Origin: Mya arenaria
Taxonomy: Eukaryota > Mollusca > Bivalvia > Myida > Myidae
DNA length: 64,000 bases
Direction: 5' to 3'
NCBI RefSeq assembly: GCF_026914265.1
Contig: NC_069131.1
Span: 6,533,001-6,597,000, forward strand
In this document: positions 11,448 through 21,049 of the stretch, one piece after another
Layout: every line of letters begins with the position of its first letter
Numbering within the stretch: position 1 is the stretch's first letter
Program-made: the position numbers and the translations under genes
The notes under the pieces: generated by a model
The model's input: the letters and a program-made list of their open reading frames with translations, nothing else
What the model was told of the DNA's origin: nothing
The model's database searches: none

Positions 11448-11491
<44 letters not shown>
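11448..11491. repeat. (AAT)n microsatellite
   Basis: About 14 uninterrupted AAT/TAA triplets. Confidence 0.97.
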
Positions 11492-11492
<1 letters not shown>

Positions 11493-11819
11493 GATAATCT
11501 CTTGAAGGGAATCAATTAATGTAACTCTCCTTTTTATAATGATTGACACAAATGATACAAACTCGTGGTCTCTATTCTGATTAACCATCTGCTATTTATG
11601 TTACAATTGTATCTTAAGTACATCATCATCCGTGATTTTTTGTGATGGAGGCAGTGGCGGGTTCAGATCGACGTTCCCTTTAAAATTTGTCTAATTATAA
11701 TGAAAATTGGACAACAACAAAATACGTTTTTTTTTTCAGGCTGGTGATTTTACTTTGATAAGTAAAATATTATAGTATGCGTATTATGAATGTTCTGTAA
11801 AGTAAATGCAAACGTGCAG

Positions 11820-12176
11820 CATGGTGCTGATGATGATAGTCACGAAGATGCGACGACAACGACAATGATGATTTAATAATAATAATGCGACAACGACACT
11901 ATACTCATAATAATGGTGATGCGATGACGACGATAGTGATAATGCGGCGACGACGAAGACGAATATTATGATTATTATAATGATAATGCGACGACGACGA
12001 CTAAGATGATGATGATAATAATAATGATGATGCGACGACGGCAATGATACTAATTATGATGTGACGATGACGACAATGACCATGACGAGATGATGATGCG
12101 TAGATGTTGCTGATGATTGATTTGGATGATGATGAAGGTGGTTAAGTTGGTGGTGGTGGTGGTTGTGTATGTGTGG

Positions 12177-12227
<51 letters not shown>

Positions 12228-12238
12228 ACTGATTCCAA
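11820..12238. repeat. GAT/GAC-rich low-complexity tract with pure (GAT)n core
   Basis: A long imperfect tract of GAT, GAC, AAT and GCGACGAC triplets ends in a pure (TGA)n run of about 16 repeats at 12180-12227. The poly-His, poly-Ile and poly-Met open frames here are artefacts of the triplet repeat. Confidence 0.95.
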
Positions 12239-12489
12239 TCATCAACAACCGGCCTTAGTTCAGATAACGAGTAAAGTTCATACGTTTATGCACCAAAACA
12301 GTGACTGAGACTTATTGTATTGGGAAACAGTTCGAAAATATAATTTTGACTGATTGGATTTTTTGTATGAAGACAGTTCATAAATCTATCTTTATTGTGT
12401 CAATCGTTGTAATAACAGTTAAATAAACAGTATTTCAGATCCATTCAAAATACATGATAAAATCTACATTTGCAGACATGCTTCAAATA

Positions 12490-12935
12490 CACAAAATGAC
12501 TAAAAGAAATATAGCTATTTTACAAGCTCGTCTCATCAAAACACATTATTCAACAAAAAGTATCTTAATAACTGGTGCAGATTGCCATAGCGGTTAAGTG
12601 TTCAGAGTTTCATGCAAATATTATCTATTATCTATTTCAATCATGTTATGATATACACTGGAGTATACACTTTATGTAGCATTCTGTGTTTATACATGAG
12701 CCAGTCAAAGTAAAAATAAATGTATTCAGAAATATCAAAAGATTCACTTAATTTCTATAAAAAGATAGTATGAAGGTTTACATGATCAACCATGGTAGTG
12801 TGTGTTTATATATATTATCATAAGTTTGAATAAATGTGTCATTTAAATTTTCCTATATAATTCAAAAGTGTTTAAATCCTTAGAGGAAACATGTACAACT
12901 GGATATACATCACAGTTGAAACTGTATAAAAATAT
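12490..12935. repeat. Dispersed duplicate, copy 1 (split by an insertion)
   Basis: Near-identical to 19171-19606 in the same orientation, beginning ACAAAATGACTAAAAGAAAT and ending GAAACTGTATAAAAATA. The homology resumes at about 14070-14125 (AAATCTAATGCTAATGGCTT), which in the other copy follows directly at 19624. So about 1.13 kb is present here that is absent from the other copy. Confidence 0.9.
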
Positions 12936-12985
12936 TTCTTTCATGCTTAACAATGAAATATGGGGTTTTAACAGTGAAATAACAA

Positions 12986-13016
12986 CAGTGAAAATATCAA
13001 TTTGATATTTTCACTG
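12986..13016. repeat. Perfect palindrome
   Basis: CAGTGAAAATATCAA is followed, after one base, by its exact reverse complement (15-bp arms). Confidence 0.95.
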
Positions 13017-13913
13017 CAAAATAAGGAGTGAAAATATCAATTTTCAGAACTACTTTTAAAATCCTTTGTTGTTACATAAAGAAATATTTTATAAATTTAA
13101 ATAAATATATAATTGGAAATTAACAACTTACCGTTTATTACCGGTTATCCCGTTTATCAAACATTTTACTGATCTTTAAAGCTGAATGTTCGAACATTTG
13201 CTTTCATTCCAAACAAATTACAGACAAAAACAACTGTTCGAACATAAATAAAATTTTATAGCATCGATCAAATGTATTTTGAACTGTTAACCGTTGTAGT
13301 ACGTAAAATGAGCTTCCTGGAGAATTCACACAACAATTTACAGATAGATCCAATATTTTTTTACCCCACCCACATCTCAAAATGTGTCAATAAACTAGCG
13401 TGGCATTTACTCTTCTGGAAAACAAACATTTTAAAGCGAAACAGACTGGTCTCTGACAGTAAGATGACTGTATATTAACTTACTATAAAAACACGCGTAT
13501 ATGCAGTCTTAAACTAAGAAGAATGGTTAAAATCCAATGAGTATCCACATTTGTTTTACTAACACATTTGACCTTCCAAATTTTCATTCTATAAATAGCG
13601 GCGTAGTAATTTGGTTAAAATAAAAAGTGTTTTCATTATTTTTTGGAACATTTGTGCACTAATAATACTTCATTTTTTACTGTTCATAAAGATTTGCAAT
13701 AAAAAACCAGCGAATATTAAGCTATAAGAATGAATAGCAGAGAACTATTTCTCAGCAAACCGAAAGTAAAAAAGTTGACAGCTATAATTATGCTTGAGGG
13801 GCGCCCCACGGGTAGCGGCGTAAAGCCCACCCTTTTCAAAGAAGGGGGTAATTCAGAAATAAATAAAAAAACAACAAATAAAACTCCGAAAATAAGCATA
13901 AAAGAAACAGAAA

Positions 13914-14062
13914 ATTTGTTTATTTCAGTGTAAGATCGTATTTAATTTCACTCGTGATCATAAAAAAACTACATTTTCACTCGTGGCTTCGCCACTCGTG
14001 AAAATATGTTTTTCTATGACACTCGTGAAATAAAATACGATCTTACACTGAAATAAACAAAT
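13914..14062. repeat. Large foldback palindrome
   Basis: Arms of about 70 bp are centred on GGCTTCGCC at 13985-13993. The outer parts are almost perfectly matched: ATTTGTTTATTTCAGTGTAA on the left and its reverse complement on the right. TTTCACTCGTG/CACTCGTGAAA motifs repeat inside the arms. The GTGTAAGAT string in the arm is also found in the palindrome at 931-1036. Confidence 0.92.
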
Positions 14063-14129
14063 ATCCTCTATATATATTTGGAAAATCTAATGCTAATGGC
14101 TTTTAAATGAAAAGTCAAACTTAAAAAAA

Positions 14130-14330
14130 TCATTTTTTTTTTATTTCAAATAATGACGGTGCTATACACTGATGCACGTTAAAGAACCAGGGTAGCTCTA
14201 ACCAGGGTAATAATCTGTCTGTGCACTATGCTCTAAAACGTATATGACTACAGTAACAATCTTTTCGGAACACTCGCCGAATGGGACGAGTGCTAGTATA
14301 AATAAGCTTACACACCACCGGCATAGTCAC
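14130..14330. repeat. Unclassified dispersed repeat fragment
   Basis: The text ACTGATGCACGTTAAAGAAC and CTGTCTGTGCACTATGCTCT has the look of a widespread marine-invertebrate interspersed repeat (from memory). It abuts the SINE head at 14331 and has no coding potential. Confidence 0.35.
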
Positions 14331-14535
14331 TACCACCTCGAAAGCTCAGTGGTAGAGCGTACGCTTCGGGTGCCAAAGGTCGAGGGTTCAAACCCCAGCC
14401 GCGCCAAGCTGAAAGTTAAAATATGGTACCTGAAGCTCCCTTGCCTAGAGCTTGTCATTTCAAGGGTAGTACTAGGAAAATTGTGTACCCAGTACTGGTT
14501 CATCCCAGGAAAGTCCAAACCCAGGCCGCGTCAAA
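14331..14535 (+). mobile_element. tRNA-derived SINE with tRNA-Pro(CGG)-like head
   Basis: The D-arm/A box AGCTCAGTGGTAGAGCG, an anticodon-arm-like CTTCGGGTGCC, and the B box AGGGTTCAAACCCC (14383-14396) are correctly spaced, but the acceptor ends do not pair, so this is not a functional tRNA gene. The body (GGTACCTGAAGCTCCCTTGC onward) parallels the SINE at 10081. Confidence 0.65.
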
Positions 14536-14935
14536 CGATCTGACAATCAATCTGATACAATATTAACATCTTTAACGAGATAAACCATTTCCAATGTACA
14601 TGTATATTTATACGCGATCCGAGCATATCCGAAGATGTTGCTTTCATCGGATGGTAATCGCTATTGCCGAAACGCGGTTCAATTAAGGGATGAATGTTGA
14701 GGTGAAAATATATAGAGTTGAAAGATTTACATTAAACGACACTGGCTCTCTAGTTTCATATGCTGGAACCGCCCCTGAATATTACTAAACAGTCCTAAAG
14801 GGTACTAAAGTCCCAACTTTACTGGTCGCACATAAATGTTATACTTTTGTACCCACTGTACACATTGTATGATTTCATCCATGACATATGATAGAATCTA
14901 CCAGTCAAATGACAAATACTGGTGCACCGATAGTT

Positions 14936-15260
14936 ATTCGGCCATTTTTTTCAAAAACAACCTCGGATGTATTTGGACGGTTTACATACTCAAAAAGTGG
15001 TACGTTTAAGTCCGCTGCAAATAGATCGCGTAGTAATCTTATTTAGCAGTTAAACTTTATGACTTAACTCTTGGGAATCTTTATTATGTTTGCAATAATA
15101 CACTTCACTGGCAATCAATTTAAACTGAGATCAATAAATACAACTCTTAAACACTACATTTAATTAATGATATTATTCATAAATTTACGAATTACTTCAA
15201 CAGATGTACCGGCATACATCCGAGGTTGTTTTCGATAAAATGGCCGAGGAATTCCGAATG
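14936..15260. mobile_element. MULE-like MITE, copy 1 (5' end truncated)
   Basis: Near-identical to copy 2 at 15300-15633 from the inner part of the left terminal repeat (CAAAAACAACCTCGGATGTA) to the right end CCGAATG at 15260. The outermost ~15 bp of the left end are missing or changed. Confidence 0.85.
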
Positions 15261-15299
15261 CTATATTTTCCGGAACATCACGTTAACTGACCAATTAAA

Positions 15300-15633
15300 C
15301 ATTCGGAACTCCTCGGCCATTTTTTCAAAAACAACCTCGGATGTATATGGACGGTTTACATACTTAAAACGTGGTACGTTTAAGTCCGGTGCAAATAGAT
15401 CGCGCAGTAATCTTATTTAGTAGTTAAAATTTATGACTTAACTCTTGGGAATCGTAATTATGTTTGCAATAATACACTTCACTGGCAATCAATTTAAACT
15501 GAGAGCAATGAATACAACTCTTAAACACTACATTTAATTAATGCTTTTATTAAAAAAATACGGACTACTTCAACAGATGTACCGGCATACATCCGAGGTT
15601 GTTTTTGAAAAAATGGCCGAGCAGCTCCGAATG
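15300..15633. mobile_element. MULE-like MITE, copy 2 (complete, with target-site duplication)
   Basis: A 334-bp element. The terminal inverted repeats of about 47 bp start CATTCGGAACTCCTCGGCCA and end with the inverse, TGGCCGAGCAGCTCCGAATG. It is flanked on both sides by the 10-bp direct repeat ACCAATTAAA (15290-15299 and 15634-15643), the target-site duplication. A 9-10 bp duplication with long terminal repeats fits the Mutator-like superfamily. There is no internal transposase; the open frame at 15226-15420 crosses element boundaries and is not a gene. Confidence 0.9.
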
Positions 15634-15643
15634 ACCAATTAAA

Positions 15644-16552
15644 ATGAACCATATATTCAGCCATTACCAGCGCTGTTAAAAGCCGGTATTCGGTACAGTG
15701 TGAAAATGGTATTAGATCCTTAATGATTTATAAGTTACGTTCTGTTTTGAATACATTGCTAATTGAAATAGTAAGACAATTGATGGTATACCAATGATTT
15801 TAAATGTCTTTAATGAAAACTATATCTCTCTATTAAAGGCTTTAAATTCACAGCGAGGCGGTCTGTTCATGTGCATTATTAATGTTTCAATGGTCTTTTA
15901 ATTAAAATTATTTTTTCTATGGTCTTTTTTCTATGGTCTATTATTAATGTTTCTATGGTCGACAAAAATACGCCAGCTCGTTAACGTTTTCTGACAATGA
16001 TCTTCAGAATTGGGTGCCTAAATGTCTTACGATATAGTATCGGCAATGTGATGCGTAAGTATGATAAACGTTTGAAAAGCTATTTTTTGTTATAAATGTA
16101 TTCAGTGCTAACATTGTTCTATGTTACAAATATTTGTTCTGCATGTTCTGTTGCAATAAGGAAAATAACACAAACCATACAACGAACTGAACATAATGGA
16201 ACATAAGACAGAGTTCGCATAACACAACTAACCTCTCGATTCTTTTATCCCTATTTTTTTGTAAGACAGTTTTTTTTCTTTTTTAAAGGCACTCACTCAT
16301 ATATTGTTTTACTGTTGAAATTTAGTCGTATTACTAACTTTTATGTACAACCACCAAACAGCAACTCGCAGATACCCGTTTGAGCAAAATATTCTAAATT
16401 CAAACATAAGACAATTCAATTTTAATAGGTTTAATAAGTTTAAAACAAATATATTTTCAGAGGTTATTAACATATTTCGGTCCAACATGACTTTTTTCTG
16501 TAACGTGATTCAATTAGTATTTACAGCAGAGCACTGTTTATCACGTTTGATG
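15644..16552. other. Between MITE copies, no gene seen
   Basis: AT-rich sequence. A small local repeat of TTTCTATGGTCT/TATTAATGTTTC occurs at about 15875-15960. No exon or regulatory signal is recognised. Confidence 0.4.
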
Positions 16553-16878
16553 CATTCGGAGCACCTCGGCCAATTTTCATCGAAAACAACCTCGGATGTA
16601 TTTGGACGGTTTACGATGTCAAAAACCTTTACATTTTACTACGCTGCAAGTAGAACGCGTAGTAATTTTAATTTAGCAATTCAACTTTGTGACTTTACTC
16701 TTAGGAATCTCAATTATGTATGCAACAATACACATCACTGGCAAGCATTTCAAACTAGGATTTAAACTACTATAAATGATTAATAATATTATCTAAAAAA
16801 ATACTAACTACTTCTACTGATGTACCGGCATGTAACCTAGGTTGTTTTCGATGGAAAACGACCGGGGTGTTCCGAATA
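16553..16878. mobile_element. MULE-like MITE, copy 3 (diverged)
   Basis: Same layout as copies 1 and 2: CATTCGGAGCACCTCGGCC at the left, TGTTCCGAATA at the right, the same internal order (ACAACCTCGGATGTATTTGG, later GATGTACCGGCAT), but with many substitutions. The flanks show no clear duplication. The 140-aa open frame at 16343-16765 runs into it and is not considered real. Confidence 0.85.
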
Positions 16879-17999
16879 ATGTGTTATCATTGTAACAAAC
16901 GTTGTATTTACATTTTAACAAAATGATTTGTTTCGATGCCTGACTCGACGAACATAAACGAGTTCCTTTAAACCAAAAGCTTGTCTGTCAGAACAAGCAA
17001 GAAATAATGCTATTAAATGAATCATCCGATGACTTGGCTTATATTATATTACACAAAGCCAAACAAATGTGCATTTTATCAAACGAAATCTTTTTCGTCC
17101 ATTGTTTTCACGTTATCACTCCTAGTCTTTTCAAGTGCTCACAAGGACAAGCAATACTGCCCTGAATTGGGATAGATTGAGGAAAAATGGAAAACCAGCA
17201 CAGTGTAAGTGTTAAGTAAACAAACAAATTAGGTAAAAAAATAAGGAAAGTTGGAACGGGCGAGGCGAGCTAGTCGTACTAAGTTTCAAGATTTTACCCA
17301 ACATGTTTAAAATATCTTATAGCTAAAAGGCGCGTAGCTGCCTATACGCGAGTACGCGGCTGAATACACATGATTCTGACAAAAAAACAGCCAAAATTGC
17401 AGTATGCGTACTTGACTACATGATTCTAAAACCGTCCATTTTCTAGTCCTAAGTAAAGCAACTCAGAACGCCCAGAATGCACAAGACTGCACCATGGTTT
17501 TCAAAATAATCCGAGGGGGCATGTCCCTGGACCCCCCCTTGCATAATTATATGAATCCACATGAATAAAGGGCTAGCTACGCCCCTGGTGTATAACCTGT
17601 TTCGCTTTCTCCGCCCAGCTTGATCTTTGAGATTGTATCTTATATGTTGTAAATGTCTTAGACCCAATTTGAGAAGGCGGGGAACCAAATTAAATGTCAT
17701 CTCTGTAAAATTGTTAAACTACAAATCTTAATAACGACTAGTCTTGGTACTAATCAAAGACTGAAAATGTAGGTTATAATTCAACAATAATCTCTGCTGC
17801 CTACCAAATGTTCGCATTTTAAATGATTGGAAATGTTCATGTTCATTGTACATGTATAGATTATGTTTGTATATTTTCTATATGTTCGAGAGGACCTAAA
17901 TGCATTGTTAGAATAATCGGTAGTTGAGGAATGGCCACTTAAATAATTTATAATTAAAAACAATATGCAACCACAGATATGGCACTTGAGTTGCTTTTG
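16879..17999. other. Intergenic, no gene seen
   Basis: The stretch 17500-17600 (GAGGGGGCATGTCCCTGGAC followed by a C-run) looks like a fragment of a dispersed repeat. Nothing else is recognised. Confidence 0.35.
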
Positions 18000-19150
18000 C
18001 CAACCGAGGGAGACAAGAACTAGTCTCACCCCGCCCCCCCCCCCCCAATTTGAATTATTACCCGCCCCCCAATTTGAATTATTACCCGTCTTTGGGAAAC
18101 TTCCCCCAGGCAAATCTACCACCAATAATGACCCTCATTGCCCTCCCTCTAAGAGTGCGGACTCTGCAGACCCCACCGGCGGTGTGACTACATCATCCTC
18201 TGAATTAGGCACCTTAACCTTCATATTTGCCCCATTTTCAGTTAGAGATACCATGACAACGAATGGTTGAACCTGTACCAGGCGTGGATCAGACACAGAA
18301 ACAGGCTGTTTGGCCAAACGTTACCTGGGAGAATTCTCTGAACTTTATTCCGGGCCCGGAGACTGTTCAGCAACGGCAAAAATGAAATCTCTACTCTTGT
18401 ACGACAGATAAAGCACCCATCCCTTTTCCAAAAGGACGGACCCCCGAACGTGCCACACCCCTCTCGAAGTTACTACCAGAGGAAGCATTTCTACCTCTCT
18501 GAGCTAACCATTTGACCGACAAATTGGCATTATTTGCACAAACAAACCTAGCTACCCGCCTCTCAGACTTCAAATACTTTCCAATTAGAGGACAATCAAA
18601 CTTTACCCCCACGGTTTATCTAACTTGGGCCTTCCTAACTTTCGCCCCGGGGCTGCATGATTCAGGTTCAACCATCTTGTCATTATGAACCACGTCAAAT
18701 CTCCCCCTTCGTGCGTACTCTTACGAATTCCTATTAGGGTTTAGCCACCTCCAATTCCCTTGGTCGGCCTCCTGGTGTTACCAGAAAATCCGATAAGTTC
18801 AAGTTCAACCCAGCCGGTAGAGTCGTAGGAATATAAGTAATCCCCTAACATGTGTCTTAACCACTACCTACAGGTGTGAAACTCAGATATCTCATCTCAG
18901 ATTATATAAACCCATAGAACCATGCAATCACCCACAGGGGTCATATTCCCCCGCGTATTCCGCCCCATAGCTCGCGGTCCATTGTCGGAGTCAAGGTAAA
19001 AACCCTAAGTTAACACCCGATCCTGGACGTGGCGAACCAATAGCAACATTTTAATGCCCAATTCTCTGCACTGCTGACCCGATTCCCCTGATGCGGTACA
19101 TGACACATTGCCCTAACCGGTACTTGGGATCTGTATGACTGAGATAGATC
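18000..19150 (-). other. GC-richer stretch, possible decayed coding remnant
   Basis: Base composition changes sharply to C-rich on the + strand. The minus strand carries several short open frames (for example 18391-18612 and 18135-18317) in different phases, interrupted by stops, plus a poly-C run at 18032-18046. It could be a decayed mobile-element gene read on the minus strand, but no domain is recognised. Confidence 0.25.
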
Positions 19151-19170
19151 CCGAGGATAATTCAGGTATT

Positions 19171-19665
19171 CACAAAATGACTAAAAGAAATACAGCTATT
19201 TTACAAGCTGGTCTCATCAAAACACATTATTCAACAAAAAGTATCTTAACTGGTGCCGATTGCCATAGTGGTTAAGTGTTCAGAGTTTCATGCAAATAGT
19301 ATCTATTATCTATTTCAATCATGTTATGATATACACTGGAGTAAACACTTTATATAGCATTTTGTGTTTAAACATGAGCCAGTAAAAGTAAAAATAAATT
19401 TATTTAGAAATATCAAAAGATTCACATAATTTCTATAAAAGATAGTATGAAGGTTTACATGATCAACAATGGTAGTGTGTGTCTTATATTTTATCATAAG
19501 TTTGAATAAATGTATCATTTCAATTTTCCTATATAATTCAAAAGTGTTTTAATCCTTAGAGGAAACATGTACAACTCGATATACATCACAGTTGAAACTG
19601 TATAAAAATACATATATTTTTGAAAAATCTAATGCTAATGGCTTTTAAATGCAAAATCAAAAAAA
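19171..19665. repeat. Dispersed duplicate, copy 2 (uninterrupted)
   Basis: Matches 12490-12935 and then, without a gap, 14070-14125. The repeat contains TTGCCATAGTGGTTAAGTG, slightly reminiscent of a tRNA A box, but no B box follows. Confidence 0.9.
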
Positions 19666-20044
19666 AAGGAAAAAGAAATTTCAAATATTAAATGAAGATT
19701 ACACACAAATGCCTCACTGCCTTTTTAACCGTTTAAAGTATTATGTTGTATTGGGATATGCAATTAATTTCAGGTTCTGTTTAAATATATCTGTAGTTAT
19801 CTGTTGGGTCTGGTATCTCCAGTGTATGTAGGTATAATGTACTGTTCTGACAAAGTCTCCTAAATCACACTGGAACTTTTAAGGTGAGTATCTTGAAGAC
19901 TGACTCTGGGCATATTCTAGATGTTTGAAACATTGTGATTTCTCAGTGTCCTGAAAAAGACAAAAAGTTATAAAATATTGTTTAATACAGCACAATATAA
20001 TACATTTATGAAAACGCCTTTTAATGGTTAAACTACAAGTAACA
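19666..20044. other. Intergenic, no gene seen
   Basis: AT-rich sequence with no exon, repeat or regulatory signal that I can support. Confidence 0.4.
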
Positions 20045-20059
20045 CATAATTTACATTCC

Positions 20060-20152
20060 CATTTTTCAACCGCTTGGCTCGAACTTTCCGAGGCTCGAGG
20101 TACTTTCGCCTGTCCTTGGGAGTTCGAGAAAACGGTGTTCGACTGTATGTTC
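20060..20152 (-). mobile_element. Terminal part of an ACAGTCGAAC inverted-repeat element
   Basis: Ends GAAAACGGTGTTCGACTGTA, the reverse complement of the end type at 11153. Upstream it has TTGGCTCGAACTTTCCGAGG, itself partly self-complementary to the end. A solo end only. Confidence 0.45.
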
Positions 20153-20233
20153 GTGATATATCTTAAATTAATTTAATCGATTAATAAACGGAAAGAACGT
20201 AAAGTAAGAAAACACATTCTATTTATAAGCAAC

Positions 20234-20309
20234 CAATCGTAACAACTCGGCCATCTCCGGCAAGCTTCGAGATAGCCATATCTTGATACTAGCCGAGGAG
20301 TTCCGATTG
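20234..20309. mobile_element. 76-bp miniature MULE-like element with 9-bp target-site duplication
   Basis: Starts CAATCGTAACAACTCGGCC and ends GCCGAGGAGTTCCGATTG, both related to the ends of the MITE at 15300 (CATTCGGAACTCCTCGGCC). The direct repeat ATAAGCAAC flanks it on both sides (20225-20233 and 20310-20318). The interior is about 40 bp, so it is little more than two terminal repeats. Confidence 0.75.
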
Positions 20310-20878
20310 ATAAGCAACCACAAACTTTTTGTTGTATTTTCTTTTCGCTTATTTGAAATACTCTCCCAAAAAGAGGGAGCGCAGAATTGTAAACAAAAGT
20401 TGATTGTGAAATCTATGGTTTAACCTGTTGTTGTGTATTGTCATATTCCATTGTTGACAACAGTGATATGTGACATTTTTAAACATCCTTATTAAAATCA
20501 AACCAGGTGACCCTTTTCCAGGTAAATTCAAATTGTGGATGAACTATTAACACTTAAAAGTAAATACTATACACATTTCGTTTTCCAATAGCCATCGTTC
20601 ATGACTGGCCTTGAACAAGTTTTCTGCAGTCGGAGTATTGATTTTATCGGGTTTACAATAAAGGCTTTAGATAGATAAAAATAGGTGTCAAGAGTTAATG
20701 CATGAATTATCATTACATTTAAGATGCATCACAGCTCTGTGTATCAATTTGCTTAGCATTAGGACTTCTCATCTGATTTGTTGAAAAATAAAATTGTGCT
20801 TTTCCATGGTATAACAATACTTAAGCCTTGCTAGGTTCACTGTTGCTGTATAAAATGGATTTTATCTTAGGTGTAAAG

Positions 20879-21049
20879 ATGGCCAATCCTAACGAGCCAG
20901 TTTTGCTGTATGCCCACCCGACAATGCGGACATTGGCGAAGCAGATTGCCCTTCAGTGTTCACTAAGGGCAAAAATGGGGACAGATTCTCATCCACCAGA
21001 AACATTAAACATACCACAACAGTCACCAGAAAAGAAGCCAAAATTATCG
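20879..21049 (+). CDS. Pyrophosphokinase-like exon 1
   Basis: Encodes residues 1-57 ([16 protein letters not shown] onward), including a low-complexity region rich in Pro, Gln and Lys. It ends in phase 0 at TCG|GTAACC. An in-frame ATG upstream at 20855 is possible. Confidence 0.85.

Larger units (their letters stand above)
12936..14065. mobile_element. Foldback-type insertion within the duplicated segment
   Basis: Comparison with the uninterrupted copy at 19171-19665 shows this stretch is additional. It begins ATATTTCTTTC and ends GAAATAAACAAATAT, so its termini are partly inverted. Each end carries a palindrome rich in GTGAAA/TTTCAC: 12986-13016 and 13914-14062. No transposase frame is visible. 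Deletion from the other copy is the alternative, but the partly inverted ends favour insertion. Confidence 0.55.

Noticed and set aside
11784..12308. Poly-His, poly-Ile and poly-Met open frames
   Set aside because: Direct consequence of the (GAT)n/(AAT)n triplet tract, read in different frames.
14331..14410. Functional tRNA-Pro(CGG) gene
   Set aside because: A and B boxes and the anticodon arm look right, but the acceptor ends do not pair and a SINE body follows.
16343..16765. 140-aa open frame
   Set aside because: It crosses from AT-rich DNA into a diverged MITE copy, has no recognisable domain and no splice context.
18135..18612. Minus-strand frames as a gene
   Set aside because: Short, in different phases, separated by stops, and no family recognised; kept only as a possible decayed remnant.
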